Source of the DNA: Neobacillus kokaensis
GTDB taxonomy: Bacteria; Bacillota; Bacilli; Bacillales; Cytobacillaceae
Length of the DNA: 54,107 nucleotides
Assembly: GCF_014656545.1 (NCBI RefSeq)
Contig: NZ_BNDS01000032.1
Span: forward strand, 1-54,107
Direction of reading: 5' to 3'
Notes under the pieces: model-generated
Told to the model about the DNA's origin: nothing
The model's input: only the letters and a program-made list of their open reading frames with translations
Databases searched by the model: none
Translations under genes and position numbers: made by a program
Shown here: positions 34,043-43,459 of the stretch, one piece after another
Numbering within the stretch: position 1 is the first letter of the stretch
How the letters are laid out: each line of letters begins with the position of its first letter

Positions 34043-35026
34043 ATGGCAATAATTTCATATATTGATGCCGTTACAATGGCTATTCGAGAAGAAATGGAAC
34101 GAGATTCAAAGGTTTTTGTACTCGGTGAGGATGTAGGGAAAAAGGGCGGTGTCTTTAAAGCAACGCAAGGTTTATATGAACAATTTGGTGAAGAAAGAGT
34201 AATAGATACACCGCTATCAGAATCGGCAATTGCTGGTGTTGGTATTGGAGCTGCAATGTATGGAATGCGGCCGATTGCTGAAATGCAATTTGCTGATTTC
34301 ATAATGCCGGCTGTTAACCAAATTATTTCAGAGGCAGCAAGAATCCGATATCGTTCAAATAACGATTGGAACTGTCCGCTAGTTATTCGGGCGCCTTACG
34401 GCGGCGGTGTTCACGGAGCGCTTTATCACTCACAATCAGTGGAAGCTATTTTTGCGAATCAGCCGGGGCTTAAAATTGTGATGCCATCAACGCCCTATGA
34501 TGTAAAGGGCCTATTAAAAGCTGCGATTCGTGACAATGATCCTGTTCTTTTCTTTGAACATAAACGGGCATATCGATTAATAAAAGGAGAGGTACCAGCA
34601 GAGGACTACACACTGCCAATCGGGAAAGCAGATGTAAAACGTGAAGGGGAAGATATTACGGTTATTACCTATGGACTTTGTGTTCATTTTGCTTTACAGG
34701 CTGCTGAGAAACTGGCTGATGATGGAATTTCAGTTCACATTCTTGATTTGAGAACAGTTTACCCGCTCGATAAAGAAGCTATTATCGAAGCTGCATCTAA
34801 AACGGGGAAGGTTTTGCTTGTGACGGAGGACAACAAGGAAGGCAGTATTATGAGTGAAGTCGCGGCGATTATTGCAGAACATTGCTTATTCGAATTAGAC
34901 GCACCAATTAAGCGTCTTGCCGGACCAGATGTCCCTGCAATGCCGTATGCTCCGACAATGGAGAAGTTCTTTATGATCAATCCTGATAAGGTAGAAAAGG
35001 CAATGCGAGAATTGGCTGAATTCTAA
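34043..35026 (+). CDS. bkdAB: Branched-chain keto acid dehydrogenase E1 beta
   Basis: 327 aa, ATG behind TAGGGGGATG. Transketolase pyrimidine domain with VFVLGEDVGKKGGVFKATQGL, DTPLSESAIAGVGIGAAMYG and FADFIMPAVNQIISEAA; C-terminal domain ITVITYGLCVHFALQAAEKL and DLRTVYPLDKEAIIEAA. It binds thiamine diphosphate together with BkdAA. Order and length match B. subtilis. Confidence 0.97.
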   Translation: MAIISYIDAVTMAIREEMERDSKVFVLGEDVGKKGGVFKATQGLYEQFGEERVIDTPLSESAIAGVGIGAAMYGMRPIAEMQFADFIMPAVNQIISEAARIRYRSNNDWNCPLVIRAPYGGGVHGALYHSQSVEAIFANQPGLKIVMPSTPYDVKGLLKAAIRDNDPVLFFEHKRAYRLIKGEVPAEDYTLPIGKADVKREGEDITVITYGLCVHFALQAAEKLADDGISVHILDLRTVYPLDKEAIIEAASKTGKVLLVTEDNKEGSIMSEVAAIIAEHCLFELDAPIKRLAGPDVPAMPYAPTMEKFFMINPDKVEKAMRELAEF

Positions 35027-35064
35027 TTGATCTTAGCGGATCTTAAGCTTAGGAGGTAATACCA

Positions 35065-36366
35065 TTGGCAGTTGAACAAATAAAAATGCCGCAGTTAGGC
35101 GAAAGCGTAACAGAAGGCACGATTAGTAAATGGCTGGTTAACGTCGGGGATAAAGTGAATAAATATGATCCTCTTGCCGAGGTCATGACAGATAAAGTAA
35201 ATGCGGAAGTGCCATCATCATTTGCTGGGGTCATTAAAGAACTTATTGCAGCAGAAGGCGATACATTAGCTGTTGGGGAAATTATTTGTACCATTGAAAT
35301 AGAAGGCGGTGCAGAAGCTGGTATGGATGCGCCTGCGCCTGAAAGCAAGCAGGAAGTGTCCGCTGGTTCCACTGAAGATACCACTGATGCAGGCCAAGGT
35401 AACAAAGCCCGCTACTCACCGGCAGTATTGAAACTTTCACAAGAACATGGTATCGATTTAACAATGGTGTCAGGCAGCGGGGCAGGCGGCCGAATAACTA
35501 GAAAAGATCTTTTGCAATTAATTGAATCTGGAAGTATTCCTGCTGCAGGACAGCGAGCGGCAGTGACTTCACAGACAGCAGCGCCTGCTGTTAGTCAGGA
35601 GCAAGTCAAGCCTGCAGCTGAGTCAATTCAAGCAGCACCTGCTGCCAATATCCCTGTAGCTGCTGGTGATGTTGAGATTCCAGTAACTGGTGTACGTAAA
35701 GCAATTGCGGCAAATATGCTTCGCAGCAAGCATGAGGCACCGCATGCTTGGACCATGGTGGAAGTGGATGCGACCAACCTGGTTGAATACCGTAATTCGC
35801 TCAAAAATGAATTTAAGAAAAAGGAAGGCTTCAATTTAACCTTCTTTGCTTTCTTTGTCAAAGCTATTGCCCAGGCCCTGAAGGAATTTCCGCAGATCAA
35901 TTCTATGTGGGCTGGCGATAAGATCATTCAGAAGAAAGATATTAATATTTCAATCGCGGTAGCGACGGATGATGCTTTATTTGTGCCGGTCATTAAAAAT
36001 GCTGATGAAAAAACAATTAAAGGGATTGCCCGCGAAATTTCTGAGCTTGCTGGGAAAGTACGAAATGGAAAACTTAAAGCGGAGGATATGCAGGGTGGAA
36101 CCTTTACCGTTAACAATACCGGCTCATTTGGCTCTGTCCAATCAATGGGAATTATCAATTACCCGCAGGCAGCCATTTTACAAGTTGAATCCATTGTGAA
36201 GCGTCCGGTTGTCATGAATAATAGCATGATTGCAGTTCGTGATATGGTTAATCTTTGTATGTCGCTTGATCACCGCGTATTAGACGGTCTTGTTTGCGGA
36301 CGTTTTCTTGCGAGAGTAAAAGAGATTATCGAAAATATGTCAAAATCAAACACTTCAATCTATTAA
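35065..36366 (+). CDS. bkdB: Branched-chain keto acid dehydrogenase E2 (lipoyl acyltransferase)
   Basis: 433 aa from TTG 35065 behind TTAGGAGGTAATACCA. A lipoyl domain (residues 1-78, lipoyl lysine in EVMTDKVNAEVPS), an Ala/Glu/Gln-rich linker, an E1/E3-binding domain (ARYSPAVLKLSQEHGID...GSGAGGRITRKDLL), a second linker, and the acyltransferase domain with the active site CMSLDHRVLDG near the C-terminus. It transfers the branched acyl group to CoA. Last gene of the operon. Confidence 0.97.
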   Translation: MAVEQIKMPQLGESVTEGTISKWLVNVGDKVNKYDPLAEVMTDKVNAEVPSSFAGVIKELIAAEGDTLAVGEIICTIEIEGGAEAGMDAPAPESKQEVSAGSTEDTTDAGQGNKARYSPAVLKLSQEHGIDLTMVSGSGAGGRITRKDLLQLIESGSIPAAGQRAAVTSQTAAPAVSQEQVKPAAESIQAAPAANIPVAAGDVEIPVTGVRKAIAANMLRSKHEAPHAWTMVEVDATNLVEYRNSLKNEFKKKEGFNLTFFAFFVKAIAQALKEFPQINSMWAGDKIIQKKDINISIAVATDDALFVPVIKNADEKTIKGIAREISELAGKVRNGKLKAEDMQGGTFTVNNTGSFGSVQSMGIINYPQAAILQVESIVKRPVVMNNSMIAVRDMVNLCMSLDHRVLDGLVCGRFLARVKEIIENMSKSNTSIY

Positions 36367-36400
36367 AAAAGCCGCTGCCTAATTTGGCAGCGGTATTATT
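36365..36400. terminator. Bidirectional terminator after bkdB
   Basis: CCGCTGCC (36372-36379) and GGCAGCGG (36386-36393) with A-rich and T-rich flanks; on the minus strand it ends in a T run and serves the opposing 36405-37398 genes. Confidence 0.85.
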
Positions 36401-36404
36401 CCGT

Positions 36405-37067
36405 TCATTTTTTCATCACCCAAGAAATTCCCCAAATCAGTCCGCCTAAAATGAAGTAGGCATACCATGGCAAATATAAAGATGGCCCTATATTTGGAAG
36501 AAAATAACCGGCAGCAATAATCAATCCCATGCCTATACTGCCGATTAGCCCTATCTTTATGTAATCCGTAACTGTACTTTTCTTTTCTTTAAAAAGTGAT
36601 TGATTAATAATCCCAAAAATAAACCAAACCCCAAAAAGACTGAATACGAAAATTAACAAGGAAATCATGGCAGCTTTAACGGGATAAACCACCGAATCAA
36701 CTTCTTTAAAGAAAGATCCAATTAAAACTATCAAGCCATGGATTATTAGGAAATAACTAAATAGATTGAATGCAATCCTAGAAAAGAATTGAACGATACT
36801 TTTTTTATTCTCGTTTGGCAGCTGCTCAATCAGTTCGTCTGCAAATGCTTTTGGGTCGTCTCCAAAAACGTCTGCGGCAGTTTTTCCCTCTTTTTGTCCT
36901 TCAATTAAATGCTCCAATATCTCCATTAATATTTCTTCCGACTGCTGTTCCGAAAGAAAAAACTGCAGTCTTATATACAGCATAAAATCGTTATAGTATT
37001 TTTCGTTTTCAGCTGTCAATTCTGTTCTGCGTTGATTATTTAATTCAATCAATTGCTTTGCTTCCAT
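36405..37067 (-). CDS. HAAS/DUF1129-like membrane protein paired with a PadR regulator
   Basis: 220 aa on the minus strand, four bases after the padR stop. The N-terminal 85 residues are soluble and helical and end in a motif typical of HAAS-type signalling domains (EILEHLIEGQKEGKTAADVFGDDPKAFADELI). Four to five membrane helices follow (about residues 95-218). Such proteins are usually encoded beside PadR repressors and may regulate the operon or sense membrane state. The family name is from memory of the layout; substrate and role unknown. Confidence 0.7.
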   Translation of the reverse strand: MEAKQLIELNNQRRTELTAENEKYYNDFMLYIRLQFFLSEQQSEEILMEILEHLIEGQKEGKTAADVFGDDPKAFADELIEQLPNENKKSIVQFFSRIAFNLFSYFLIIHGLIVLIGSFFKEVDSVVYPVKAAMISLLIFVFSLFGVWFIFGIINQSLFKEKKSTVTDYIKIGLIGSIGMGLIIAAGYFLPNIGPSLYLPWYAYFILGGLIWGISWVMKK

Positions 37068-37071
37068 TAAT

Positions 37072-37398
37072 TTAAATCCCCCTTTTTAATAGTAAGCTTG
37101 CGGGTATGACGATTTGTTCCCATTCTTTTGCAATCTCACCTAAAACCTTATCTCCCGCTTCTGTTAAGTAATAATATTTGCGATTTGGTCCTGACTCAGA
37201 AGGCTGCATTTCCCCGCAGATGTAGCCATTCTTTTGCAGTCTTAACAAGACAGGATAAATGGTGCCTTCACTAACATCTTCAAGTCCTGCCTCCTGAAGT
37301 TTTTTCGAAAGCTCATAGCCATATGCCGGTTCTTTTTTTATCACTGAAAGTACGCAGCCGTCCAATATACCTTTTAATAATTGACTCCTTAACGACAT
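37072..37398 (-). CDS. PadR-family transcriptional regulator
   Basis: 108 aa from ATG 37398 (minus strand), seven to eight bases after GGGAGG; an ATG 12 codons upstream lies before that site. PadR winged helix: LKGILDGCVLSVIKKEPAYGYELSKKLQ, EGTIYPVLLRLQKNGYI and GPNRKYYYLTEAGDKVL. It lacks the long C-terminal domain, so it is the short PadR-s2 type. It probably represses its own two-gene operon through the palindrome at 37455-37475; the inducer is unknown. Confidence 0.88.
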   Translation of the reverse strand: MSLRSQLLKGILDGCVLSVIKKEPAYGYELSKKLQEAGLEDVSEGTIYPVLLRLQKNGYICGEMQPSESGPNRKYYYLTEAGDKVLGEIAKEWEQIVIPASLLLKRGI

Positions 37399-37454
37399 AA
37401 TGCGCCTCCCTTCACTCAGTATATGGTAATACAAGATAGTATGCTAAAATCAAA

Positions 37455-37475
37455 CTACTTTGTAATGCAAAGTAG
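37455..37475. promoter_or_regulatory. Palindrome upstream of padR (candidate operator)
   Basis: CTACTTTG and CAAAGTAG are perfect inverted repeats around TAATG, 57 bases upstream of the padR start. The 220-base divergent gap also holds a weak promoter for padR on the minus strand (TTGATT, 16 bases, TATTAC); I saw no clear promoter for mutA. Confidence 0.5.
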
Positions 37476-37618
37476 CTAACTATAGAATAATATGGAAAAA
37501 TTTTGTTGTCAATCAATAATATCCAATCAAATGGAAGTTTTGCAATCTGTTTTCATTGCCTGTTTGTTAAATGTGCCATAAAATAAAAACATAAACACAC
37601 GGAAGGGGGAGAAGAAGT

Positions 37619-39454
37619 TTGGACCAAATAAGGAGTCAGAAATTCCAAAAAAAATCAATAGATGATTGGAAAGAGAAAGCTGAGCAATCGCTAAAAGGGA
37701 AAACGGTCGAATCGCTACAAAGTACTACATATGAAACGATTACTTTGAAACCGCTTTACACAAAAAAGGACGAACGTTCTATATCGGAATTTCCGGGCGG
37801 AACCGATTTTAGAAGGGGTACAAGCCTGTTAGGCTATCTTACAAATGAATGGAAGATTGCGCAGAAAATTCCCTATAAAACTGCTGAGGAACTCAGCCAA
37901 AAACTTGAGGATGCCTTGACAAAGGGACAGACTGCGATTTCATTTGAAATTTCAAACGATATTGCAGATTGTTTTTTAGAATGTTTGGGGGAAAAGGTAA
38001 ATTCCTATCCATTTGCGATTAATTCAAAACAGTTCCAAACCAAGCTGCTTGCAAATCTATCAAGCGGTTCCCAGCTGACTGGCTATATTGCTAGTGATCC
38101 AATTGCCCTTTTTACTGAAAAAGGAACAATTGAAATGGAGGCACTTCAAGATTGGACAGCGGAAATAAAGCAAGCAGACCATCATTTTCCTAATTTACGT
38201 ACCGTTCTTATTGATACAACACCATACCATAATGGCGGTGCTAACGCTGTCCAGGAGCTGGCGGCTGCCGCAGCAACAGGTGTCTATTATCTTGACAAGC
38301 TGACGGAGAGCGGTATGGAGTCTGTTAGAGCTCTTTCGAAAATGGTATTTCAGTTTTCCGTTGGTGCTAACTTCTTTATGGAGCTTGCAAAGCTTCGGGC
38401 AGCCAGAATTATTTGGAACCGGATTACAGAACTTTATGGTGTTTCTGAGAAAGACCGGGGCATGCAGATTGCTGCTGAGACTTCCCATTTTACGAAAACA
38501 GTATACGACCCGCATGTGAATCTCCTTCGTTCTGCTAACGAAGCGTTTGCTGCCGTGTTAGGAGGGGTTCAATATTTGCATGTTGCCCCTTTTGATGAAC
38601 TTGCCGGGGCTAGCCCATTTTCAGAAAGAATTGCCCGTAATGTGCAGTTGATTTTAAAAGAGGAAGCACTATTAAATAAGGTAGTTGACCCTGCGGGAGG
38701 CTCTTGGTATATAGAGACATTGACAAATGAACTGGCTGAGAAGGCTTGGGCGTTCTTTCAAGAGATCGAGGCAAATGGCGGTATTCTAGAAGGAATAAAA
38801 ACAAATTGGCTGAAGAAGAAAATTGCTGAAGTTTTTACAAAAAAGAAACAGGATGCAGATACTAGAAAACAAAGCATTGTCGGCACAAATGTGTATGTAA
38901 ATCTTGATGAGTCCGTTATTCATGTAAAGAATGAGATAGTTAAAGAACACGCGGAGATAAATATCATCCCGAAAAGAAGATTAGCGGAATCATTTGAGGA
39001 ACTACGAGGAAAAGCAAAGGTTTTGGAAGAACAAAAAGGGGTTCCTCCAGCTTTAGGTCTGCTTTGCTTGGGCCAATTAAAACAGCAAAAAGCAAGGCTT
39101 GATTTTATGAAAGGTTTTCTGTCTGCCGGCGGAATCAAGACAGTAGAAAGCACACCAATTTTCACAATTGAAGAAGCAAGAGTTTATTTAAATCAACAGC
39201 CATCTAAGTTCATTTGCATCTGTGGTACAAATGAACAATATGAGTTGTTTGGTCATGAAATTTTAACTGCATTAAAGCAGGATTTTCCTGAGAAGACATT
39301 TTTACTTGCCGGACTCCCTGACAAAGAAAATCAAAGTCAGTGGCTGGCGGAAGGAATTAAGCAGTTTATCCATGTGAAATGCAATTGCTATGAAACACTT
39401 GCTGCTATTCTTAAAGCACTGGAGGCGTCCGTGGATGAAACACAAAAAGCCTGA
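37619..39454 (+). CDS. mutA: Methylmalonyl-CoA mutase small (beta) subunit
   Basis: 611 aa from TTG 37619, seven bases after GGAAGGGGGAG. It has a TIM-barrel mutase domain (LKPLYTKKD, ISFEISNDIADCF, TSHFTKTVYDPHVNLLRSANEAFAA, DPAGGSWYIETLTNELAEKAW) and a degenerate C-terminal cobalamin fold without the DxHxxG motif. This is the non-catalytic partner of MutB. It overlaps mutB by 20 bases and is not homologous in active-site residues, as is usual for the subunit. Confidence 0.95.
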   Translation: MDQIRSQKFQKKSIDDWKEKAEQSLKGKTVESLQSTTYETITLKPLYTKKDERSISEFPGGTDFRRGTSLLGYLTNEWKIAQKIPYKTAEELSQKLEDALTKGQTAISFEISNDIADCFLECLGEKVNSYPFAINSKQFQTKLLANLSSGSQLTGYIASDPIALFTEKGTIEMEALQDWTAEIKQADHHFPNLRTVLIDTTPYHNGGANAVQELAAAAATGVYYLDKLTESGMESVRALSKMVFQFSVGANFFMELAKLRAARIIWNRITELYGVSEKDRGMQIAAETSHFTKTVYDPHVNLLRSANEAFAAVLGGVQYLHVAPFDELAGASPFSERIARNVQLILKEEALLNKVVDPAGGSWYIETLTNELAEKAWAFFQEIEANGGILEGIKTNWLKKKIAEVFTKKKQDADTRKQSIVGTNVYVNLDESVIHVKNEIVKEHAEINIIPKRRLAESFEELRGKAKVLEEQKGVPPALGLLCLGQLKQQKARLDFMKGFLSAGGIKTVESTPIFTIEEARVYLNQQPSKFICICGTNEQYELFGHEILTALKQDFPEKTFLLAGLPDKENQSQWLAEGIKQFIHVKCNCYETLAAILKALEASVDETQKA

Positions 39455-41633
39455 TTTTCAAAATACCAAACTGTTTAACGAACAGACTCTAATGACAAAA
39501 GAGGAGTGGGAAAAAAGGGTCAATCAAGAAATTCAGAATTCCATCGAAAAGTTGCTGTTTGAAACAAACGAACAGATAAAATTGAAACCGCTTTATACAA
39601 AAGAAGACCTCGAAGGGCTTGAACAAATTGACCATCTTCCAGGTCTGCCGCCATACACGAGAGGACCTTACTCAACTATGTATGTAAATCGTCCGTGGAC
39701 TGTTAGACAATATGCCGGTTTTTCCACTGCAGAGGAAAGTAACGCTTTTTATCGTCGTAACCTTGCTATGGGACAAAAAGGTTTATCGGTTGCATTTGAC
39801 TTGGCCACACATAGAGGTTATGACTCTGATCATTCGCGCGTTGTCGGTGATGTTGGCAAAGCAGGGGTTGCCATCGATTCCGTTCTTGATATGAAAACGT
39901 TATTTGATGGTATCCCTCTTGATCAAATGTCCGTTTCAATGACGATGAACGGTGCAGTACTGCCTGTGCTGGCCTTTTTCATTGTCACTGCTGAGGAGCA
40001 GGGAGTTAGTCAAGAAAAACTGTCCGGAACGATTCAAAATGATATTTTAAAAGAATATATGGTCCGCAATACGTACATTTACCCGCCGGAAATGTCGATG
40101 AAAATCATTGCTGATATTTTTGAATATACATCTAAATATATGCCAAAGTTTAATAGTATCAGTATTTCCGGCTATCATATGCAGGAGGCGGGAGCACCGG
40201 CAGATTTAGAATTGGCTTACACTCTAGCTGATGGACTGGAATATGTGAGAACTGGCCTGAAAGCCGGAATTGATATTGATACGTTTGCTCCAAGACTGTC
40301 TTTCTTTTGGGGGATAGGCATGAATTATTTTATGGAAGTTGCCAAAATGCGGGCTGCCAGATTAATTTGGGCAAAAATGATGAGAACATTTGGGCCGGAA
40401 AATGAAAAATCAATGGCTCTCCGCACCCACTCACAAACTTCAGGTTGGAGTTTGACAGAGCAGGATCCATTCAATAATGTGACACGGACGCTGATCGAAG
40501 CTCACGCTGCCGCAATGGGACATACACAATCGCTACATACTAACGCACTTGATGAAGCAATTGCCCTGCCAACGGACTTCTCAGCAAGAATTGCCCGCAA
40601 TACACAGCTATTCCTGCAGGAAGAAGCCGGGATTACAAAGGTAATCGATCCATGGGCTGGTTCCTACTATGTTGAAAAACTAACGGACGAACTTGTCACA
40701 CGCGCTTGGACCCATATCGAGGAGATAGAGAATCTTGGCGGCATGGCAAAGGCAATTGAAACTGGTCTTCCAAAGATGAAAATTGAAGAAGCAGCTGCTA
40801 GAAGACAGGCTCAGATTGATTCTGGCAAAGAAACGATTATCGGTGTTAATCGATACCGCCTTGAAAAGGAAGAACCGATTGATATTTTAGATATCGATAA
40901 TACGGCAGTCCGATTAAAGCAGATTGAAAAATTAAATGCCCTTAAGGAGAGCCGTGACAACCAAAAGGTTGAAGAGGCGCTGCTGTTATTAGCTCATGCG
41001 GCCGAAACGGGAGAAGGTAATCTGTTAGAGCTGGCTGTCAAGGCGGCGCGTAACCGGGCCACACTAGGAGAGATTTCCGATGCTATTGAAAAAGCCTGCG
41101 GCAGACATAAAGCCGTTATTCAATCCATCAGCGGGGTATACAGCACAGCGTTTAGTAATGCAGATGAAATTACAATAGTAAAACAAATGTCTGATGAATT
41201 CCTTGATAATGAAGGTAGAAGGCCGAGAATTTTGATAGCAAAGATGGGGCAGGATGGACATGACCGCGGGGCAAAGGTCATTGCAACTGCGTTTGCTGAT
41301 CTTGGATTTGATGTTGATATTGGTCCATTGTTCCAAACTCCGGAAGAAACAGCGTTGCAAGCCGTTGAAAATGATGTTCATGTAATTGGAATGAGTTCGC
41401 TGGCTGCCGGGCATAAGACTCTCTTGCCACAGCTGGTTGAAGAACTAAAAAAATTAGGTCGTCAAGATATTTTAGTAGTAGTTGGCGGTGTAATTCCAGC
41501 CCAGGATTATCAATTTTTATATGAACATGGGGCAGCTGCGATCTTTGGGCCGGGGACGGTTATACCGGTAGCGGCGCAAAAGGTAATTACAGCAATCTAT
41601 CAGCAGCTCGGTTATGAGGAAGTGGCAAACTAA
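39435..41633 (+). CDS. mutB: Methylmalonyl-CoA mutase large (alpha) subunit
   Basis: 732 aa from ATG 39435 after GGAGG (39421-); an ATG at 39390 is inside mutA and before that site. Barrel with GLPPYTRGPYSTMYVNRPWTV and RQYAGFSTAEESNAFYR, substrate site FDLATHRGYDSDH, and the adenosylcobalamin-binding motif DGHDRG (residues 607-612) followed by GMSSLAAGHKTLLPQL and VVGGVIP. It converts (R)-methylmalonyl-CoA to succinyl-CoA. Works with mutA before it and meaB right after. Confidence 0.98.
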   Translation: MKHKKPDFQNTKLFNEQTLMTKEEWEKRVNQEIQNSIEKLLFETNEQIKLKPLYTKEDLEGLEQIDHLPGLPPYTRGPYSTMYVNRPWTVRQYAGFSTAEESNAFYRRNLAMGQKGLSVAFDLATHRGYDSDHSRVVGDVGKAGVAIDSVLDMKTLFDGIPLDQMSVSMTMNGAVLPVLAFFIVTAEEQGVSQEKLSGTIQNDILKEYMVRNTYIYPPEMSMKIIADIFEYTSKYMPKFNSISISGYHMQEAGAPADLELAYTLADGLEYVRTGLKAGIDIDTFAPRLSFFWGIGMNYFMEVAKMRAARLIWAKMMRTFGPENEKSMALRTHSQTSGWSLTEQDPFNNVTRTLIEAHAAAMGHTQSLHTNALDEAIALPTDFSARIARNTQLFLQEEAGITKVIDPWAGSYYVEKLTDELVTRAWTHIEEIENLGGMAKAIETGLPKMKIEEAAARRQAQIDSGKETIIGVNRYRLEKEEPIDILDIDNTAVRLKQIEKLNALKESRDNQKVEEALLLLAHAAETGEGNLLELAVKAARNRATLGEISDAIEKACGRHKAVIQSISGVYSTAFSNADEITIVKQMSDEFLDNEGRRPRILIAKMGQDGHDRGAKVIATAFADLGFDVDIGPLFQTPEETALQAVENDVHVIGMSSLAAGHKTLLPQLVEELKKLGRQDILVVVGGVIPAQDYQFLYEHGAAAIFGPGTVIPVAAQKVITAIYQQLGYEEVAN

Positions 41634-42746
41634 ATGACGGCTGATTATAAACCAGAATGGAATGATCCAAACAATCCCGAGCTTTGCTCAAGTGTGGTAA
41701 GAAAAGGGGAGGAGCATGCAGCTTCGACGGCCTCCCTGCAAAAAAACAGCCGCTTTACCAAACGTAAGGCTTCAGAGCCTACGATAGATGAATTATTCAA
41801 TGGAGTATTAAGTAGTAACAGAGGACTCCTGGCAAGGGCTATTACTTTGATTGAAAGTAATGCCGAGCATCATTTCCAAAAGGGACAGGAACTCTTGCAA
41901 AGGCTTTTGCCATACAGCGGTAATTCAATTCGTATCGGCATAACCGGGGTGCCGGGTGCTGGAAAAAGTACATTTATTGAGGCTTTTGGAAATTATCTTT
42001 GCAGCCAAGGGCTAAAAGTGGCAGTACTTGCCATTGATCCTAGTTCAAGGATCAGCGGCGGAAGTATTCTTGGCGATAAAACCCGAATGGAAAAGCTTGC
42101 AAGGAACCCACTGGCATTTATCCGACCTTCTCCCTCTGCTGGGAAGCTTGGCGGCGTGCATCGAAAAACAAGAGAATCAATGATAGTTTGCGAAGCTGCC
42201 GGCTTTGATGTAATTTTAATTGAAACAGTCGGTGTCGGACAGAGTGAAGTCATTATCAGGGACATGGTCGATTTTTTCATGCTGCTTGTTCTAACTGGTG
42301 CGGGTGATGAATTACAGGGGATGAAGAAAGGGATAATGGAATTAGCCGATGCGATTATTGTTCATAAGGCTGATGGCGATAATAAACTGAAGGCGGAAAA
42401 AACGAAGCATGAATATAATCGGATTCTACACTTTCTCCAGCCAGCGACAAAAGGGTGGGTGACAAAAGCACATACCTGTTCATCCATTACGGAGGAAGGA
42501 ATAGGCGATGTTTGGGATGTCATCAAAACCTTTGAAGCAAATGGGAAATCATCAGGGGTTTTTAAGGAAAGGAGAAAAGTGCAATCACGTGAATGGCTTC
42601 ATGCACATATTGCAGATCAGCTGCATTATCATTTTTACCATCATCCCCAAATTAAAAATCTTTTACCAAAACTAGAGAATGAAGTCATTGCAGGGGGGAA
42701 AACAGTCGCTGCAGCAGTGGATATTCTTTTTAAGAAATTTTTATAG
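41634..42746 (+). CDS. meaB: Methylmalonyl-CoA mutase-associated GTPase MeaB
   Basis: 370 aa, ATG directly after the mutB stop (TAAATG), with GAGGAAG at 41616 as ribosome binding site. G1 loop GVPGAGKS (residues 105-112), DPSSRISGGSILGDKTRMEKL, GKLGGVHRKTRE, ETVGVGQSE and the KAD guanine motif (IVHKADGD). MeaB loads and protects the cobalamin of MutB. The N-terminus is about 45 residues longer than most family members; a later start could be real. Also named ArgK/YgfD family. Confidence 0.93.
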   Translation: MTADYKPEWNDPNNPELCSSVVRKGEEHAASTASLQKNSRFTKRKASEPTIDELFNGVLSSNRGLLARAITLIESNAEHHFQKGQELLQRLLPYSGNSIRIGITGVPGAGKSTFIEAFGNYLCSQGLKVAVLAIDPSSRISGGSILGDKTRMEKLARNPLAFIRPSPSAGKLGGVHRKTRESMIVCEAAGFDVILIETVGVGQSEVIIRDMVDFFMLLVLTGAGDELQGMKKGIMELADAIIVHKADGDNKLKAEKTKHEYNRILHFLQPATKGWVTKAHTCSSITEEGIGDVWDVIKTFEANGKSSGVFKERRKVQSREWLHAHIADQLHYHFYHHPQIKNLLPKLENEVIAGGKTVAAAVDILFKKFL

Positions 42747-42823
42747 GTATTACTATTTGGAAAAAATACATTTTTACTGTTAATATGTAACTATAGGCTT
42801 AAATTAAAGGAGTGAAAATATTA

Positions 42824-43261
42824 ATGGGTATGGATTTCAATTTTTTCATGAATGATGTTGTCCGTCAGGCACGTCAGGAAATTACCACAGCGGGTTATGA
42901 AGAGCTTACTACTCCGGAAGAAGTGGAGTCTGCACTAAATAGAGAAGGCACAACATTAGTAATGATTAATTCGGTTTGCGGCTGTGCCGGTGGTATAGCT
43001 CGTCCAGCGGCTGCACATGCGGTTCATTATGATAAGCGTCCAGATCATTTTGTAACGGTTTTTGCCGGGCAGGATAAAGAAGCAACTGAAAAGGCAAGAA
43101 GTTATTTTACTGGATACCCGCCATCCTCACCATCTTTTGCCTTGCTGAAAGATGGAAAAATTTGTACTATGGTAGAAAGACATCAAATAGAAGGCTTTGA
43201 TCCTGCGACTGTTGTTACAAGATTACAGCAGGAATTTGATAAATATTGTGAAGAAATTTAA
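42824..43261 (+). CDS. brxB: Bacilliredoxin BrxB
   Basis: 145 aa from ATG 42824 (MGMDFNFFMNDVVRQARQE), after AAAGGAG; GTG 42812 overlaps the site. The CGC active site is C52-G-C54 in NSVCGCAGGIARPAA; conserved YPPSSPSFALLKDGK follows. It removes bacillithiol from S-bacillithiolated proteins, working with BrxA and bacillithiol. It is the homologue of B. subtilis YqiW, here placed after meaB; its own terminator follows. Confidence 0.95.
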   Translation: MGMDFNFFMNDVVRQARQEITTAGYEELTTPEEVESALNREGTTLVMINSVCGCAGGIARPAAAHAVHYDKRPDHFVTVFAGQDKEATEKARSYFTGYPPSSPSFALLKDGKICTMVERHQIEGFDPATVVTRLQQEFDKYCEEI

Positions 43262-43274
43262 TTCCTTCATAGAG

Positions 43275-43306
43275 AAGTCAATCTCATCATGAGGTTGACT
43301 TTTTTA
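43275..43306 (+). terminator. Intrinsic terminator after brxB
   Basis: AAGTCAATCTCA pairs with TGAGGTTGACTT (one mismatch) around TCA, then a T run. Confidence 0.9.
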
Positions 43307-43355
43307 ATGGAAAAATTTATAGTAAAAAAACCTTCGGGAATTTTTAAAAATATAT

Positions 43356-43406
43356 TTGCATAATTATTTATATGTGTTAAAATTCAATACGTTGAATAAT
43401 TATTAA
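43356..43406 (+). promoter_or_regulatory. Promoter of artP with tandem ARG boxes
   Basis: TTGCAT (43356-43361), 16 bases, TAAAAT (43378-43383). Two boxes resemble TGAATAAAAATTCA: 43373-43386 (TGTGTTAAAATTCA, 11 of 14) and 43393-43406 (TGAATAATTATTAA, 11 of 14). Their centres are 20 bases apart, close to the ArgR tandem spacing, and they cover the -10 and start. Confidence 0.55.
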
Positions 43407-43459
43407 ATTAGTAAATAATATAACTTTTTAAATAGGATAGCACCTAAGGAGGAATTCAA

